Position numbers and translations under genes: made by a program
Shown: piece by piece, positions 1 to 7,486 of the stretch
How positions within the stretch are numbered: position 1 is the first letter of the stretch
Layout of the letters: the number at the start of each line of letters is the position of its first letter
Notes under the pieces: generated by a model
The model's input: the letters and a program-made list of their open reading frames with translations, nothing else
The model's database searches: none
What the model was told of the DNA's origin: nothing
Origin: an uncultured Pseudomonadota bacterium
GTDB taxonomy: Bacteria; Pseudomonadota; Gammaproteobacteria; Steroidobacterales; Steroidobacteraceae
Assembly: GCA_903890265.1 (NCBI GenBank)
Contig: CAITAM010000132.1
Coordinates: 1-18,255, forward strand
Direction of reading: 5' to 3'
DNA: 18,255 nt

Positions 1-993
1 CGGGCGAGCATCGGCATCGCGACGTTTCCGGCGCACGGACAATCCGCCGAGGACCTCCTCCGACGGGCCGACGTGGCCATGCACGTTGCCAAGGGGAGCC
101 GGTCAGGCTGGGCCGAGTTTGATCCAGCGCTCGACTCGGCCCGGAACGATCAGCTGACGCTCCTCGGTGAACTGCAGCGCGCCGTGGACCGTCACGAGCT
201 TGAAGTGTTCTACCAGCCGAAGATGTCGCTGAGTTCGGGTGAGGTCTACGCCGCGGAGGCGCTGTTGCGCTGGCGCCATCCCGAGCGGGGCCGGATCCCG
301 CCGGCGCTATTCATCCCGTTTGCGGAAAAGACCGGCTATATCCGTACGCTCACCCGTTGGCTGGTCAGGGACGTCGCGCGGCAGGTCGCCGAATGGAACG
401 GGCGGGGTCTGCGCGTGCAGGTCGCGATCAATCTGTCGACACATGACCTCATGGATCCGGCTATCGCGACAGTCATCGACGATGCACGGCGTGCAGCCGG
501 TATCGAGCCTCAGTCGCTGCGCATGGAAGTGACGGAGAGCGGCGTCATGGACGATCCGGAACGTGCCACGCAAAGCCTGCGGCAGCTGTCGTCACTCGGC
601 CATCCCCTGTCGGTGGACGATTACGGGACCGGCTATTCGTCACTGACCTACCTGCGTGACCTGCCGCTGGACGAGTTGAAGATCGACCGCGCGTTCGTGT
701 CGGGTGTGGACGGCAACCCGCAGCTGTCGACCATCGTCCGCTCGACCGTCGAGCTTGCCCATGGCCTCGGGCTGACCGTGGTCGCGGAGGGCGTGGAGAC
801 CGAGGAGGAGCTTCAGGTCCTGCGCGGGCTCGGCTGCGATTCCGCGCAGGGCTACCTCTTGAGTCCGCCGGCGCCCGCCCGCGACTTCGAGTCGTGGATG
901 ATGGATTTCCGCCGCACGACGGGCCGAGGCAACGGGGCCGTGGCAGGCGCGACGATACCGGTCGCCGCCGAAGAGCAGCGGCGGCTCGCCTAG
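1..993 (+). CDS. GGDEF-EAL protein, C-terminal part (c-di-GMP phosphodiesterase), 5' end outside window
   Basis: The frame is open from the first base, so the gene begins upstream; 330 residues are visible. The first ~40 residues match the end of a GGDEF domain (SIGIATFPAHG, then LLRRADVAMHVAK). A complete EAL domain follows at about visible residues 50-300. Residues needed for c-di-GMP hydrolysis are all present: the EAL signature (86-88), Asn in INLS (144), Glu in MEVTES (176/179), the Asp pair in VDDYGTGYSS (206-207), Lys in KIDRAF (227), Glu in AEGVET (263) and Gln in QGYLLSPP (283). The EAL half is therefore expected to cleave c-di-GMP to pGpG. The GGDEF active-site loop is not in view, so cyclase activity cannot be judged, and any sensor domain is also missing. 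An internal ATG at 73 lies inside the GGDEF fold and is not a start. The gene converges on the ModF-like ATPase gene. Confidence 0.95.
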   Translation, partial: RASIGIATFPAHGQSAEDLLRRADVAMHVAKGSRSGWAEFDPALDSARNDQLTLLGELQRAVDRHELEVFYQPKMSLSSGEVYAAEALLRWRHPERGRIPPALFIPFAEKTGYIRTLTRWLVRDVARQVAEWNGRGLRVQVAINLSTHDLMDPAIATVIDDARRAAGIEPQSLRMEVTESGVMDDPERATQSLRQLSSLGHPLSVDDYGTGYSSLTYLRDLPLDELKIDRAFVSGVDGNPQLSTIVRSTVELAHGLGLTVVAEGVETEEELQVLRGLGCDSAQGYLLSPPAPARDFESWMMDFRRTTGRGNGAVAGATIPVAAEEQRRLA

Positions 994-1020
994 CGGCCGC
1001 GCCGCCGCTGGGGCGGCCGC
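993..1020. terminator. Possible hairpin between convergent genes
   Basis: Two copies of GCGGCCGC (993-1000 and 1013-1020) can pair over a 12-nt loop in the 29-bp gap between the EAL gene and the ModF-like gene. The position suits a shared bidirectional terminator. There is no T-run on either side, and each arm is self-complementary, so this may be only GC-rich sequence. Confidence 0.25.
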
Positions 1021-1022
1021 GC

Positions 1023-2468
1023 TCAGGCCGATCGGGCAGGCAGGCTAAGGTGGTGCGTGATGGATGGCGGAAGGTCCGCGCGTTCGTGCACGGCGACGAT
1101 GAGCTGGATTCCGCTGCGGCAGACGCGCTCGAGAACGCCGAGCATCCGCTGGCGCATGCCCGCGTCCAGGCCCGTCAGCGGTTCGTCGAGCAGAATCGCC
1201 TCCGGCTGGCCGATGAGGCCGCGTGCCAGCAGGGCAAGCCGACGCTCGCCGTAGGATGCTGCGCGGGGCGGGCGGGTCGCGAGGCGGGTGATTCCCGCAA
1301 GGCCCATGGCTTTCGAGGCGGCGCGCATCTCCGCGGCGCTCGGTCGGGCGTTCAGCCGTCGCAGGTGCGGCAGCCCCGACAGCACGACGGATCGAAGGTC
1401 CGGATAGTCCAGCGCCCCGTTGTGCTGATCCGGCGCGACCAGCCGGACACGCTGCTGCCACTCCTCGATCGGTTCGCTCCTGCCGTGTCGACGACGCTCC
1501 ACCCGGCCGCCAAGCGCCGCGTGAAAGCTGCCGTGAACCAGACCGAGCAGCGTGCTCTTGCCGCTGCCGTTCGCCCCGCTGATCGCCCAGTGCTCGTGGG
1601 CGCCCACCTGCCAGTTGAGCTGGCGGATGACCGCGCGCCCTTCCCGGTAGACCGAGACGCGATGCAGCGTGATGAGCGGCTGGCCGGTCGTCGCGACCCG
1701 GCGGGCCGATGGCGGCGCACGGCGCGCAGCGACGGTGTCGGTCGCGACCAGTCGCTGCCACCGCCGAGGCGCCGCGTTGCGGGCGCCGTCATAGCGGATC
1801 CGACCGTCGCGGATGGCCACGAGGCGGGTCAGGCCCGGATGGGCATCGGCCGGCCGGTGGGCGGTGACGACCAGCGTGAGTGCGGTCTTGCAGAGGGCGT
1901 CGAGCAGGCGGTCAAGCCGGCCACGGTGTGCCGTGTCGAGACCGTTATAGATTTCGTCCAGCAGCAGCAGTGAGGGGGACGCGGCGAGTGCGCGGCCAAT
2001 GAGAACCTGGCGCCGTTCCCCGTAGGACAGTTCCAGGAAGCGGCGTCGGCGCAGGCCTTCCAGTCCCGCTTGCTCGATCACGTTGCTGACGACCCGGCGC
2101 TCGTGCCCCGTCAGGGGGCCGAGCGGCGCCACGAGCCCGCGACAACCCGTACCGATGACCGTCGACACGGTGAAATTCCAGCCGTAGCGCTCGTAGCGGT
2201 CCTGCTGCTCGCCACTGACGAGTTGCAGCCTCGGCAACAGGTCCGGCAACGCCATCTCGTTGCCTGCGAGATCCTCGTACCGCCGCTCGCTCCCCGGTCG
2301 GGGCGAGGGCCACCGTTGTCCGGCAAGCAGCTTCAGCAGCTCCGACTTGCCGGCACCGTTCGGGCCGACAACCAGCGTCCGCGAGCCGGCGGGCAGGGTG
2401 AGGGAGGCCCGATCGATCACGTCTCGGCCGCCGAGACGCACGGACACGTTGGTCAGTCGCACGGCCAC
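1023..2468 (-). CDS. Tandem ABC ATPase, ModF-like
   Basis: The product has about 481 residues and two complete ABC nucleotide-binding domains in one chain, with no membrane segment. Numbering from the GTG at 2468, domain 1 has Walker A GPNGAGKS (35-42), signature LSYGE (147-151), Walker B LLLLDE (167-172) and the switch His in TAH (204). Domain 2 has GANGSGKS (298-305), SYGE (405-408), ILLDEP (425-430) and His 461. Length, duplication and the SYGE form of the signature resemble Escherichia coli ModF (490 residues), a soluble ATPase of uncertain role encoded beside the molybdate transporter. No mod genes are visible here, so a molybdate link is not shown. The frame extends upstream to 2639, but that extension translates the tandem repeat and is unlikely to be protein. 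An in-frame GTG at 2531 is an alternative start. Neither start has a strong Shine-Dalgarno sequence. Confidence 0.85.
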   Translation of the reverse strand: MAVRLTNVSVRLGGRDVIDRASLTLPAGSRTLVVGPNGAGKSELLKLLAGQRWPSPRPGSERRYEDLAGNEMALPDLLPRLQLVSGEQQDRYERYGWNFTVSTVIGTGCRGLVAPLGPLTGHERRVVSNVIEQAGLEGLRRRRFLELSYGERRQVLIGRALAASPSLLLLDEIYNGLDTAHRGRLDRLLDALCKTALTLVVTAHRPADAHPGLTRLVAIRDGRIRYDGARNAAPRRWQRLVATDTVAARRAPPSARRVATTGQPLITLHRVSVYREGRAVIRQLNWQVGAHEHWAISGANGSGKSTLLGLVHGSFHAALGGRVERRRHGRSEPIEEWQQRVRLVAPDQHNGALDYPDLRSVVLSGLPHLRRLNARPSAAEMRAASKAMGLAGITRLATRPPRAASYGERRLALLARGLIGQPEAILLDEPLTGLDAGMRQRMLGVLERVCRSGIQLIVAVHERADLPPSITHHLSLPARSA

Positions 2469-2550
2469 GCCCGCCGGCCGTTGCCTGGCCGATGAATCAG
2501 CTTTTTTTGCGGGGATCCGCTCGCCTGGCACGCGGGGGCACTCCTCGAGG

Positions 2551-2579
2551 CTGACGCTGGCGCCGCCTCGTACTAGACT
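2551..2579 (+). promoter_or_regulatory. Candidate sigma70 promoter for the alpha/beta hydrolase gene
   Basis: CTGACG (2551-2556) and TAGACT (2574-2579) are separated by 17 nt, and each matches 4 of 6 consensus bases. Transcription would start near 2586, inside the palindrome and just before the 15-bp repeats, so those repeats would lie in the leader. This was assigned by eye only. Confidence 0.3.
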
Positions 2580-2589
2580 CGGGCCCGAG
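2578..2589. promoter_or_regulatory. 12-bp perfect palindrome, possible operator
   Basis: CTCGGGCCCGAG is a perfect 12-bp palindrome in the divergent region between the ModF-like ATPase gene and the hydrolase gene. It overlaps the end of the candidate -10 element and abuts the tandem repeat. A repressor site is possible, but in DNA of this GC content chance is also plausible. Confidence 0.3.
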
Positions 2590-2637
2590 CCAAGCCAAGC
2601 CGAGCCAAGCCAAGCCGAGCCAAGCCAAACCCGAGCC
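2587..2637. repeat. 15-bp tandem repeat, about 3.4 copies
   Basis: The unit GAGCCAAGCCAAGCC occurs at 2587-2601 and 2602-2616, and at 2617-2631 with one change (AAACC). After one extra C comes a partial GAGCC at 2633-2637. Inside each unit there is a 5-bp sub-period (RAGCC). The array ends 15 bp before the hydrolase ATG. Read in the opposite direction it encodes a repeating AWLGS string, which explains the artificially long upstream extension of the ModF-like frame. Confidence 0.9.
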
Positions 2638-2651
2638 AACCGTGGAGCCGC

Positions 2652-4016
2652 ATGATGCCGAACCCAAACCGGTTTTTACCAGCGCTGGCTGACCTACGTC
2701 AGCGCGCGATCTCCATCGTGTCGGGCCTGCTTCTGCTCGCTCTGGCGCCGCTGGCGGCGCTCGCGGCCGGTTCGCCGTTCGGCGTCGACGCACCGGAGCT
2801 TGCGCCGGCCGGTCCGTATCCTGTGGGTGTTCGCCAGCTTCGTTTCGTCGATCCGTCCCGGCCCGTCGTGCTGGAGTTCAACGCCGAGCGTGGCGAGGCA
2901 CCGCGCCGCGACCGGACGCTGGTGGTCGACTTCTGGTATCCCGCGGCGGCCAGCGCCCCGCGCAAGGGAACCCGCTACGACGACAGCCTGCCTGGCGAGA
3001 AGCCGGGCTCGCAGATTCCGTTCACGATGACGGGTGACGCGACGCGGGACGTCCCGGCGGCGGGCAAGGGCTACCCGCTCGTGATCATCTCCCACGGCTG
3101 GAGCAACACGACGTCTGCCCTGGCGTGGCTTGCGGAAAACCTCGCGTCGAAGGGGTATGTCGTGGCTGCGATCCGCCACCAGGATGCCTCGATCGTCGAG
3201 GCAGCGAACGTTGCGGATCCTGTCCTCAACCGGCCGCTCGATATCGCGTTCGTCGCCCGTCAACTCACGGCCTCACTGGGTGGTGAGGGGCTGGTTGACC
3301 CCAAGCGCACCGCACTCGTCGGGTACTCGATCGGGGGCTACGGGGTCTTGACGGCAGCGGGCGCCAGCCTCGACCCGGCAGGCGCGGCAGTCACCTACCT
3401 GCCGGGCAAGTTGCTCGCGCCGTACGCGCGCGGCAACCCGAAGCAGGCCGAGCTGGTCGTGCCCCACCTGCGGGCCGTGGTCGCGATCTCCCCGGCCGGT
3501 GGCGGTCCGCTCGGCGCCTGGGGACCCGCGGGCGTCGCCGACATACGCTGTCCGCTGTTTCTGATCTCCGGCGACCAGGACCTTCGCGTGGACTACAAGA
3601 CCGGGGCGCGGTCTTTCTTCGACTGGGCAACCGCCGCCGATCGCTACCTGCTCACCTACCACGGCGCCGGGCACAGCATCGGCTTCGGTCCGGCACCGGT
3701 GTCGATGCGCGGCACGCTCTGGGATCTCGACTGGTTCGATGACCCGGTGTGGCGCAAGGATCGCGTGCTTGCCATCCATGCGCACTTCATTACGGCCTTT
3801 CTCGATCGCTACGTTCGGGACGACCTCGCCAAGGCCGATTATCTGAACGTCGCCGTAACAGAATCCTCCCGCGGTGAATGGCCGGACAAGGACGCCAAGG
3901 GTTACGCCGACTTCAGTCCCGGTACCGGAGGCATTACCGTCTGGAAGGGGTTCCAGCGCAAGCACGCGAGCGCGCTGGAACTGCTGCACGCCGCACCGTC
4001 TGGCACGAGCCCCTGA
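2652..4016 (+). CDS. Secreted alpha/beta hydrolase, dienelactone hydrolase-like (COG4188 type)
   Basis: The product has 454 residues. A signal peptide ends near residue 39 (hydrophobic SGLLLLALAPLAALAA), so the enzyme is probably periplasmic. The fold shows the oxyanion segment ISHGWSN (147-152), the nucleophile elbow GYSIGG with Ser226, an acidic residue in SGDQD (308 or 310), and a His in YHGAGHS (341, less likely 337), completing a Ser-Asp-His triad. This pattern matches predicted dienelactone hydrolases and PAF-acetylhydrolase-like esterases. The substrate cannot be read from sequence; an ester or lactone is likely. Two adjacent ATGs are possible. The second, at 2655, sits 7 nt after GGAG (2644-2647) and may be the true start. 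The gene stands alone, with convergent genes downstream and a divergent repeat-bearing leader upstream. Confidence 0.85.
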   Translation: MMPNPNRFLPALADLRQRAISIVSGLLLLALAPLAALAAGSPFGVDAPELAPAGPYPVGVRQLRFVDPSRPVVLEFNAERGEAPRRDRTLVVDFWYPAAASAPRKGTRYDDSLPGEKPGSQIPFTMTGDATRDVPAAGKGYPLVIISHGWSNTTSALAWLAENLASKGYVVAAIRHQDASIVEAANVADPVLNRPLDIAFVARQLTASLGGEGLVDPKRTALVGYSIGGYGVLTAAGASLDPAGAAVTYLPGKLLAPYARGNPKQAELVVPHLRAVVAISPAGGGPLGAWGPAGVADIRCPLFLISGDQDLRVDYKTGARSFFDWATAADRYLLTYHGAGHSIGFGPAPVSMRGTLWDLDWFDDPVWRKDRVLAIHAHFITAFLDRYVRDDLAKADYLNVAVTESSRGEWPDKDAKGYADFSPGTGGITVWKGFQRKHASALELLHAAPSGTSP

Positions 4017-4035
4017 ACAAGCGCACCCGTCAGGG
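4011..4035. terminator. Weak inverted repeat between convergent genes
   Basis: CCCTGA (4011-4016, containing the hydrolase stop) and TCAGGG (4030-4035) can pair over 13 nt in the 21-bp gap before the convergent FAD-oxidase gene. The stem is only 6 bp and has no T-run, so support as a terminator is weak. Confidence 0.2.
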
Positions 4036-4037
4036 CC

Positions 4038-5444
4038 TCAGTCGGTAAACACCTTGCCGGGGTTCATGATCCCGGCCGGGTCGATGAGAGCCTTGATTGC
4101 GCGCATCAGCGCGAGCGCCGCGGGGTCCAGCCAGTGCGCGAGCGAGCTGCGCTTCTCGATCCCGATGCCATGCTCGGCCGAGAAGCTACCGCCGAGTGTG
4201 CGCAGATCGGCATAGACGAGCGGCGCGATCTCTTCGTAGCGCTCGGTGATCGGCACCGGGGCGTTGACGGTCACGTGCAGATTGCCGTCGGCGAGATGGC
4301 CGACGACGAAGAGCCCGAGGCTCGGATCGTGGGCGCAGAGCCGCGCCTGCAGTCCCGCGAGGTAAGCGGCAAGGCCGTCAACCGGGACCGAGATATCGAA
4401 CCAGAGTCCGCCAGGGCGCGCACGATCGACCGCCCAGTCTTCACGGATCCGCCACAGATCGCGCTCCTCCGCGGCATTCTTCGGCAGCAGGCAGTCACTC
4501 AGCAGGGCCTGCCCGGACCCCTCGGCAAGCGCCGACTGCAGACCTTCGTCGGCCGATTCGTCACCGGTTGCCTCGACCGACAGCAGCAGCGCGAGGTCAG
4601 CGGGCGCGATCGTCAGCGGCAGGGCGATGCCGAGGGCCGCCGCCGTCAGCGTCACCTGGTTGCCCGACATCACTTCGGCAGCGGCCAGCGTCAGGCCCGG
4701 GTGACTCTCGACGAGGCGCATGAGCCGCACGGCGTCGTCCGCGCGCGGTATCACGGCGAGAGCGGCGTAGCGACCGGCGGGCGCTGGCACCAGTGCGAGT
4801 GCAACGCGGGTGATCACGCCGAGCGTGCCCTCGCCGCCGATGAAAAGCTGGCGCAGCGCGAGGCCTGAATTGTCCTTCCGGACGCGGGACAGGAAGTCGA
4901 GGAGTTCACCCGAGGGCAGTGCGACTTCCAGGCCGAGCACCCGCTCGCGCATCGTCCCGTAGCGGAACGCATCGATACCGCCGGCGTTGGTAGACACCAT
5001 GCCGCCGATGGTGGCAGAGCCACGGGCACCGAGGTCAATGCCCGCGCTGAGACCGTGTGGCCGAAGCGCCGTGTCGAGGGACTCCAGGGTGACCCCGGCG
5101 TCAACGACGGCGGTGCGTGAGGCTGCGTCGATCAGGCCGATCGTGGCCAGCCGCTGCAGCGACAGGATGATCTCGTCGGGGCGCGAGACTGCGCCACCGG
5201 ACAAGCCGGTGCGCCCGCCCTGTGGCACGACACCGACGCCGTGGCGCGCGGCACACCGGAGCACGGCGGCGACCTCGGCCGGGCTTGAGGGCCTGACGAG
5301 CAGTCCTGCATCGAGGTTGCGCGGCGTGACGCCCGGATCAAGGAGCGCGATCTGTTCAGCGGTGCACAGGCCGTCAATGCCGACAATCTGCGCGAGCTCG
5401 GCAGGAAAATCACTCGGATAGGGAACCAGGCGGGCGCTCGGCAT
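4038..5444 (-). CDS. FAD-linked 2-hydroxyacid dehydrogenase (GlcD / D-2-hydroxyglutarate dehydrogenase-like)
   Basis: The product has 468 residues from the ATG at 5444. The N-terminal half is a PCMH-type FAD-binding domain with PQGGRTGLSGGA (74-85), GSATIGGMVSTNAGG and IGGEGTLGVIT (202-212). The C-terminal half is an FAD-oxidase_C domain with the metal-site motifs GHLADGNLH (382-390) and SAEHGIGIEK (422-431), ending in the family tail GIMNPGKVF. Enzymes of this type oxidise D-lactate, glycolate or D-2-hydroxyglutarate and pass electrons to a quinone, flavoprotein or cytochrome acceptor. The exact substrate is not determined by the visible motifs. No glcE or glcF neighbour is present, which favours a stand-alone D-lactate or D-2-hydroxyglutarate type enzyme. 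The frame is open to 5582, but the ATG at 5444 has a GAGG 10 nt upstream and sits just before the conserved start of the fold. Confidence 0.9.
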   Translation of the reverse strand: MPSARLVPYPSDFPAELAQIVGIDGLCTAEQIALLDPGVTPRNLDAGLLVRPSSPAEVAAVLRCAARHGVGVVPQGGRTGLSGGAVSRPDEIILSLQRLATIGLIDAASRTAVVDAGVTLESLDTALRPHGLSAGIDLGARGSATIGGMVSTNAGGIDAFRYGTMRERVLGLEVALPSGELLDFLSRVRKDNSGLALRQLFIGGEGTLGVITRVALALVPAPAGRYAALAVIPRADDAVRLMRLVESHPGLTLAAAEVMSGNQVTLTAAALGIALPLTIAPADLALLLSVEATGDESADEGLQSALAEGSGQALLSDCLLPKNAAEERDLWRIREDWAVDRARPGGLWFDISVPVDGLAAYLAGLQARLCAHDPSLGLFVVGHLADGNLHVTVNAPVPITERYEEIAPLVYADLRTLGGSFSAEHGIGIEKRSSLAHWLDPAALALMRAIKALIDPAGIMNPGKVFTD

Positions 5445-5542
5445 CGGCTGTCGGCCTCGGTCAGTCGGACCCGTCATGCGGGCAGGCGTCATCGTCGATG
5501 GTAGCGCGCCGCGTGCCGTCCTACCACGCAGTCGCCCTGCCA

Positions 5543-5554
5543 GTGGACGTCCAC
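5543..5554. promoter_or_regulatory. 12-bp perfect palindrome in divergent promoter region
   Basis: GTGGACGTCCAC is a perfect palindrome midway between the divergent FAD-oxidase start (5444) and M20 peptidase start (5624). A site shared by both genes is plausible for a dimeric regulator. No regulator gene is adjacent, and no clear -35/-10 pair was found around it. Confidence 0.3.
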
Positions 5555-5623
5555 GGCTTGCACTTTCGCGTGCGCGATTCAATCATGCTGGTTCACCCGA
5601 TGGGGCGGTGAGCGGAGACCCGA

Positions 5624-7048
5624 ATGCGCATCTTTCTGTCCTGTATCGTGCTCGCCTGCTGTACGGCGGTAGCGGTGGTCGCTGCCGCAGCGCCGGTCGA
5701 GGCGCCAGTCGAGGCGCCGGCCGCGACCCGCGCGCTTGCCCGCGATATTTTCGCGCACATCGTTGCGATCGACAGTTCCGCCGGCACGGGTGGCGTGCCC
5801 AAGGTTGCGGCCTACCTCGCCGCGCAGTTCCGCGACGGTGGGTTTCCGGAGGCCGACATCCATACGGTTCCGCTGGGCGACACGGCGTCGCTCGTGGTCC
5901 GGTATCGCGGCGACGGTTCAGCGGGCCGGCCGATCGATTTCATGGCGCACATGGATGTCATCCCGGCGCGCCGCGCGGACTGGCTGCGGGATCCGTTCCA
6001 GCTGGTCGAGGAGGATGGCTATTTCTTCGGTCGCGGGACCTGGGATATCAAGCAGGAAGTGGCGCTGCTCAGTGCCACGTTCCTGCGTCTCAAGGCCGAG
6101 GGGTATGTGCCAGGCCGTGATCTCATCCTCGTCTTCAGCGGTGACGAGGAGACCGCGCAGCGCACGGTGGCCGACCTCGCCGACGCCCATCGGGAGCTCG
6201 TCGACGCCGAATTCGCTCTGAACGGCGATGGCGGCAACGGCGTTCTGAGCGAGGACACCGGCGAGCCGATCATTCACTACGTGCAGGGCGCCGAAAAGAG
6301 CTCGGCGGCCTTCATTTTGACCACGCACAATCCGGGCGGGCACAGCTCCCAGCCGCGGGCGGACAACGCGATCTACGAGCTCGCGGACGCGCTGAAGGCC
6401 CTGCAGACCTACCAGTTCCCGGTGAGCTGGAATGACTGGACGCTGGGCGATTTTCGCGAGGCGGGCTCCGTCACACCGGGTGCGCTGGGGGCCGCGATGC
6501 GCAAGTTTGCCGCGAATCCACGCGACAAGGCGGCAGCCGATGCGCTCACGGCCAATCCCGCGTACATCGGTCGTGTAAGGACGACCTGTGTCGCGACGAT
6601 GCTCGAGGGTGGGCATGCGGAGAACGCGCTGCCGCAATCGGCGAGTGCGACCGTCAATTGCCGGATTTTCCCTGGCACCTCCATGGCGGAAGTGCAGGCG
6701 GTGCTGCAGCGCCTCGTCGGGCCAAAGGTGGACGTCAGCCCGGCATACGAGGCGCTGGTCTCGCCACCGTCGCCCGTTCGGGCGGACGTGATGGCGGCGG
6801 TCGCGGCGGCGGTCGCTGCCGCGAACCCCGGCGCCCGTGTCGTGCCGACCCAGGCCTCGTACGCGACGGATGGTTCCGTCTTTCGCAATGCCGGTATCCC
6901 AACGTACGGTGTCGAGGCCACCTTCACGAAGAACAGTGACGAGTTTGCGCACGGTCTCAACGAGCGGATCCGCGTGTCCTCGTTCTACGCCGGCCTGACC
7001 TACTGGTACACGATGGTGAAAACGCTGGCGGCTCCCGCCGCCCGCTAG
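5624..7048 (+). CDS. Secreted M20-family metallopeptidase
   Basis: The product has 474 residues. A signal peptide ends near residue 22 (VAVVAAAA before PVEAPVEAP), so the enzyme is predicted to be periplasmic. M20 zinc-site residues are in order: His109 and Asp111 in AHMD, bridging Asp141 in GRGTWDIK, general-base Glu175 with Glu176 in SGDEE, a likely ligand Asp202 in NGDGG, and His443 in EFAHGLNE. GHSSQP (239-244) marks the lid/dimerisation domain. Family members hydrolyse dipeptides, aminoacylated compounds or amidated metabolites. The exact substrate is unknown, but a secreted peptidase for nutrient peptides is the simplest reading. Start choice is firm: GGAG (5614-5617) lies 6 nt before the ATG. 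Its stop is separated by a single base from the stop of the convergent GtrA gene. Confidence 0.9.
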   Translation: MRIFLSCIVLACCTAVAVVAAAAPVEAPVEAPAATRALARDIFAHIVAIDSSAGTGGVPKVAAYLAAQFRDGGFPEADIHTVPLGDTASLVVRYRGDGSAGRPIDFMAHMDVIPARRADWLRDPFQLVEEDGYFFGRGTWDIKQEVALLSATFLRLKAEGYVPGRDLILVFSGDEETAQRTVADLADAHRELVDAEFALNGDGGNGVLSEDTGEPIIHYVQGAEKSSAAFILTTHNPGGHSSQPRADNAIYELADALKALQTYQFPVSWNDWTLGDFREAGSVTPGALGAAMRKFAANPRDKAAADALTANPAYIGRVRTTCVATMLEGGHAENALPQSASATVNCRIFPGTSMAEVQAVLQRLVGPKVDVSPAYEALVSPPSPVRADVMAAVAAAVAAANPGARVVPTQASYATDGSVFRNAGIPTYGVEATFTKNSDEFAHGLNERIRVSSFYAGLTYWYTMVKTLAAPAAR

Positions 7049-7049
7049 A

Positions 7050-7481
7050 TCAGGCCGTCGGCGGGCGCGCGACCGGGCCGTGGCGGAACACGATCCGGGA
7101 GTAGGCCACGAAGTTGACCAGCATGCCCGCGACGGAGCCCGCGGCAACGCCGAGGGTCGGCCATGCGGCAACCTGTGGCACGGCGCCGACCAGTATCGCG
7201 TACGTGCCGACGTTCGCACCGGCGCCTGCGAGGCTCGCGGCAAGGTAGAGGACCCACTGGCGGTGGCGGTGGCGGTCGCTGCCGCCGCCGCGGTCGGCGA
7301 AGGTGAAGCGCCGGTTTAGATACCAGGCGACGCTCGCCGCGCAGAGAAAGGACAGCAGCCGTCCCGAGTAGAGGCCAAGGCCGAGGAAGTGCCGCCCGAG
7401 CCACAGGCTTCCGGAGTCGACCAGAAAGGCGACGACGCCCACGGCCCCGAAACGAACGAGGCGCAGCAGCAGCGCCCGCAA
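7050..7481 (-). CDS. GtrA-family membrane protein
   Basis: The product is a 143-residue hydrophobic protein with four predicted membrane segments (about 9-28, 36-55, 75-97 and 107-128). It shows the GtrA-type opening LVRFGAVGVVAFLVD and the segment AWYLNRRFTF after the second helix. GtrA-like proteins are thought to help move undecaprenyl-phosphate-linked sugars across the inner membrane for surface polysaccharide or lipid modification. It lies 5 bp downstream of the GT2 gene on the same strand, the classic GtrB-GtrA pairing, which supports the assignment. The start is a TTG at 7481 with GGAAG about 9 nt upstream. The third gene of phage-type gtr clusters, the serotype-specific transferase, is not visible here. 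Confidence 0.85.
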   Translation of the reverse strand: MRALLLRLVRFGAVGVVAFLVDSGSLWLGRHFLGLGLYSGRLLSFLCAASVAWYLNRRFTFADRGGGSDRHRHRQWVLYLAASLAGAGANVGTYAILVGAVPQVAAWPTLGVAAGSVAGMLVNFVAYSRIVFRHGPVARPPTA

Positions 7482-7486
7482 GCGCG

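Noticed and set aside
894..1973. 359-codon frame opposite the ModF-like gene
   Set aside because: It overlaps the end of the EAL gene and runs antisense to the ATPase motifs. Its translation is low-complexity and Arg/Ala-rich.
2587..2637. CRISPR array
   Set aside because: The units are 15 bp and directly adjacent with no spacers, so this is a simple tandem repeat.
5558..5586. Promoter for the M20 peptidase (TTGCAC, 17 nt, AATCAT)
   Set aside because: Only 3 and 4 of 6 consensus matches; too weak to annotate.
5918..7243. 441-codon frame opposite the M20 peptidase gene
   Set aside because: It overlaps both the peptidase and GtrA genes, its composition is Arg-rich, and no fold is seen. It is a GC shadow.
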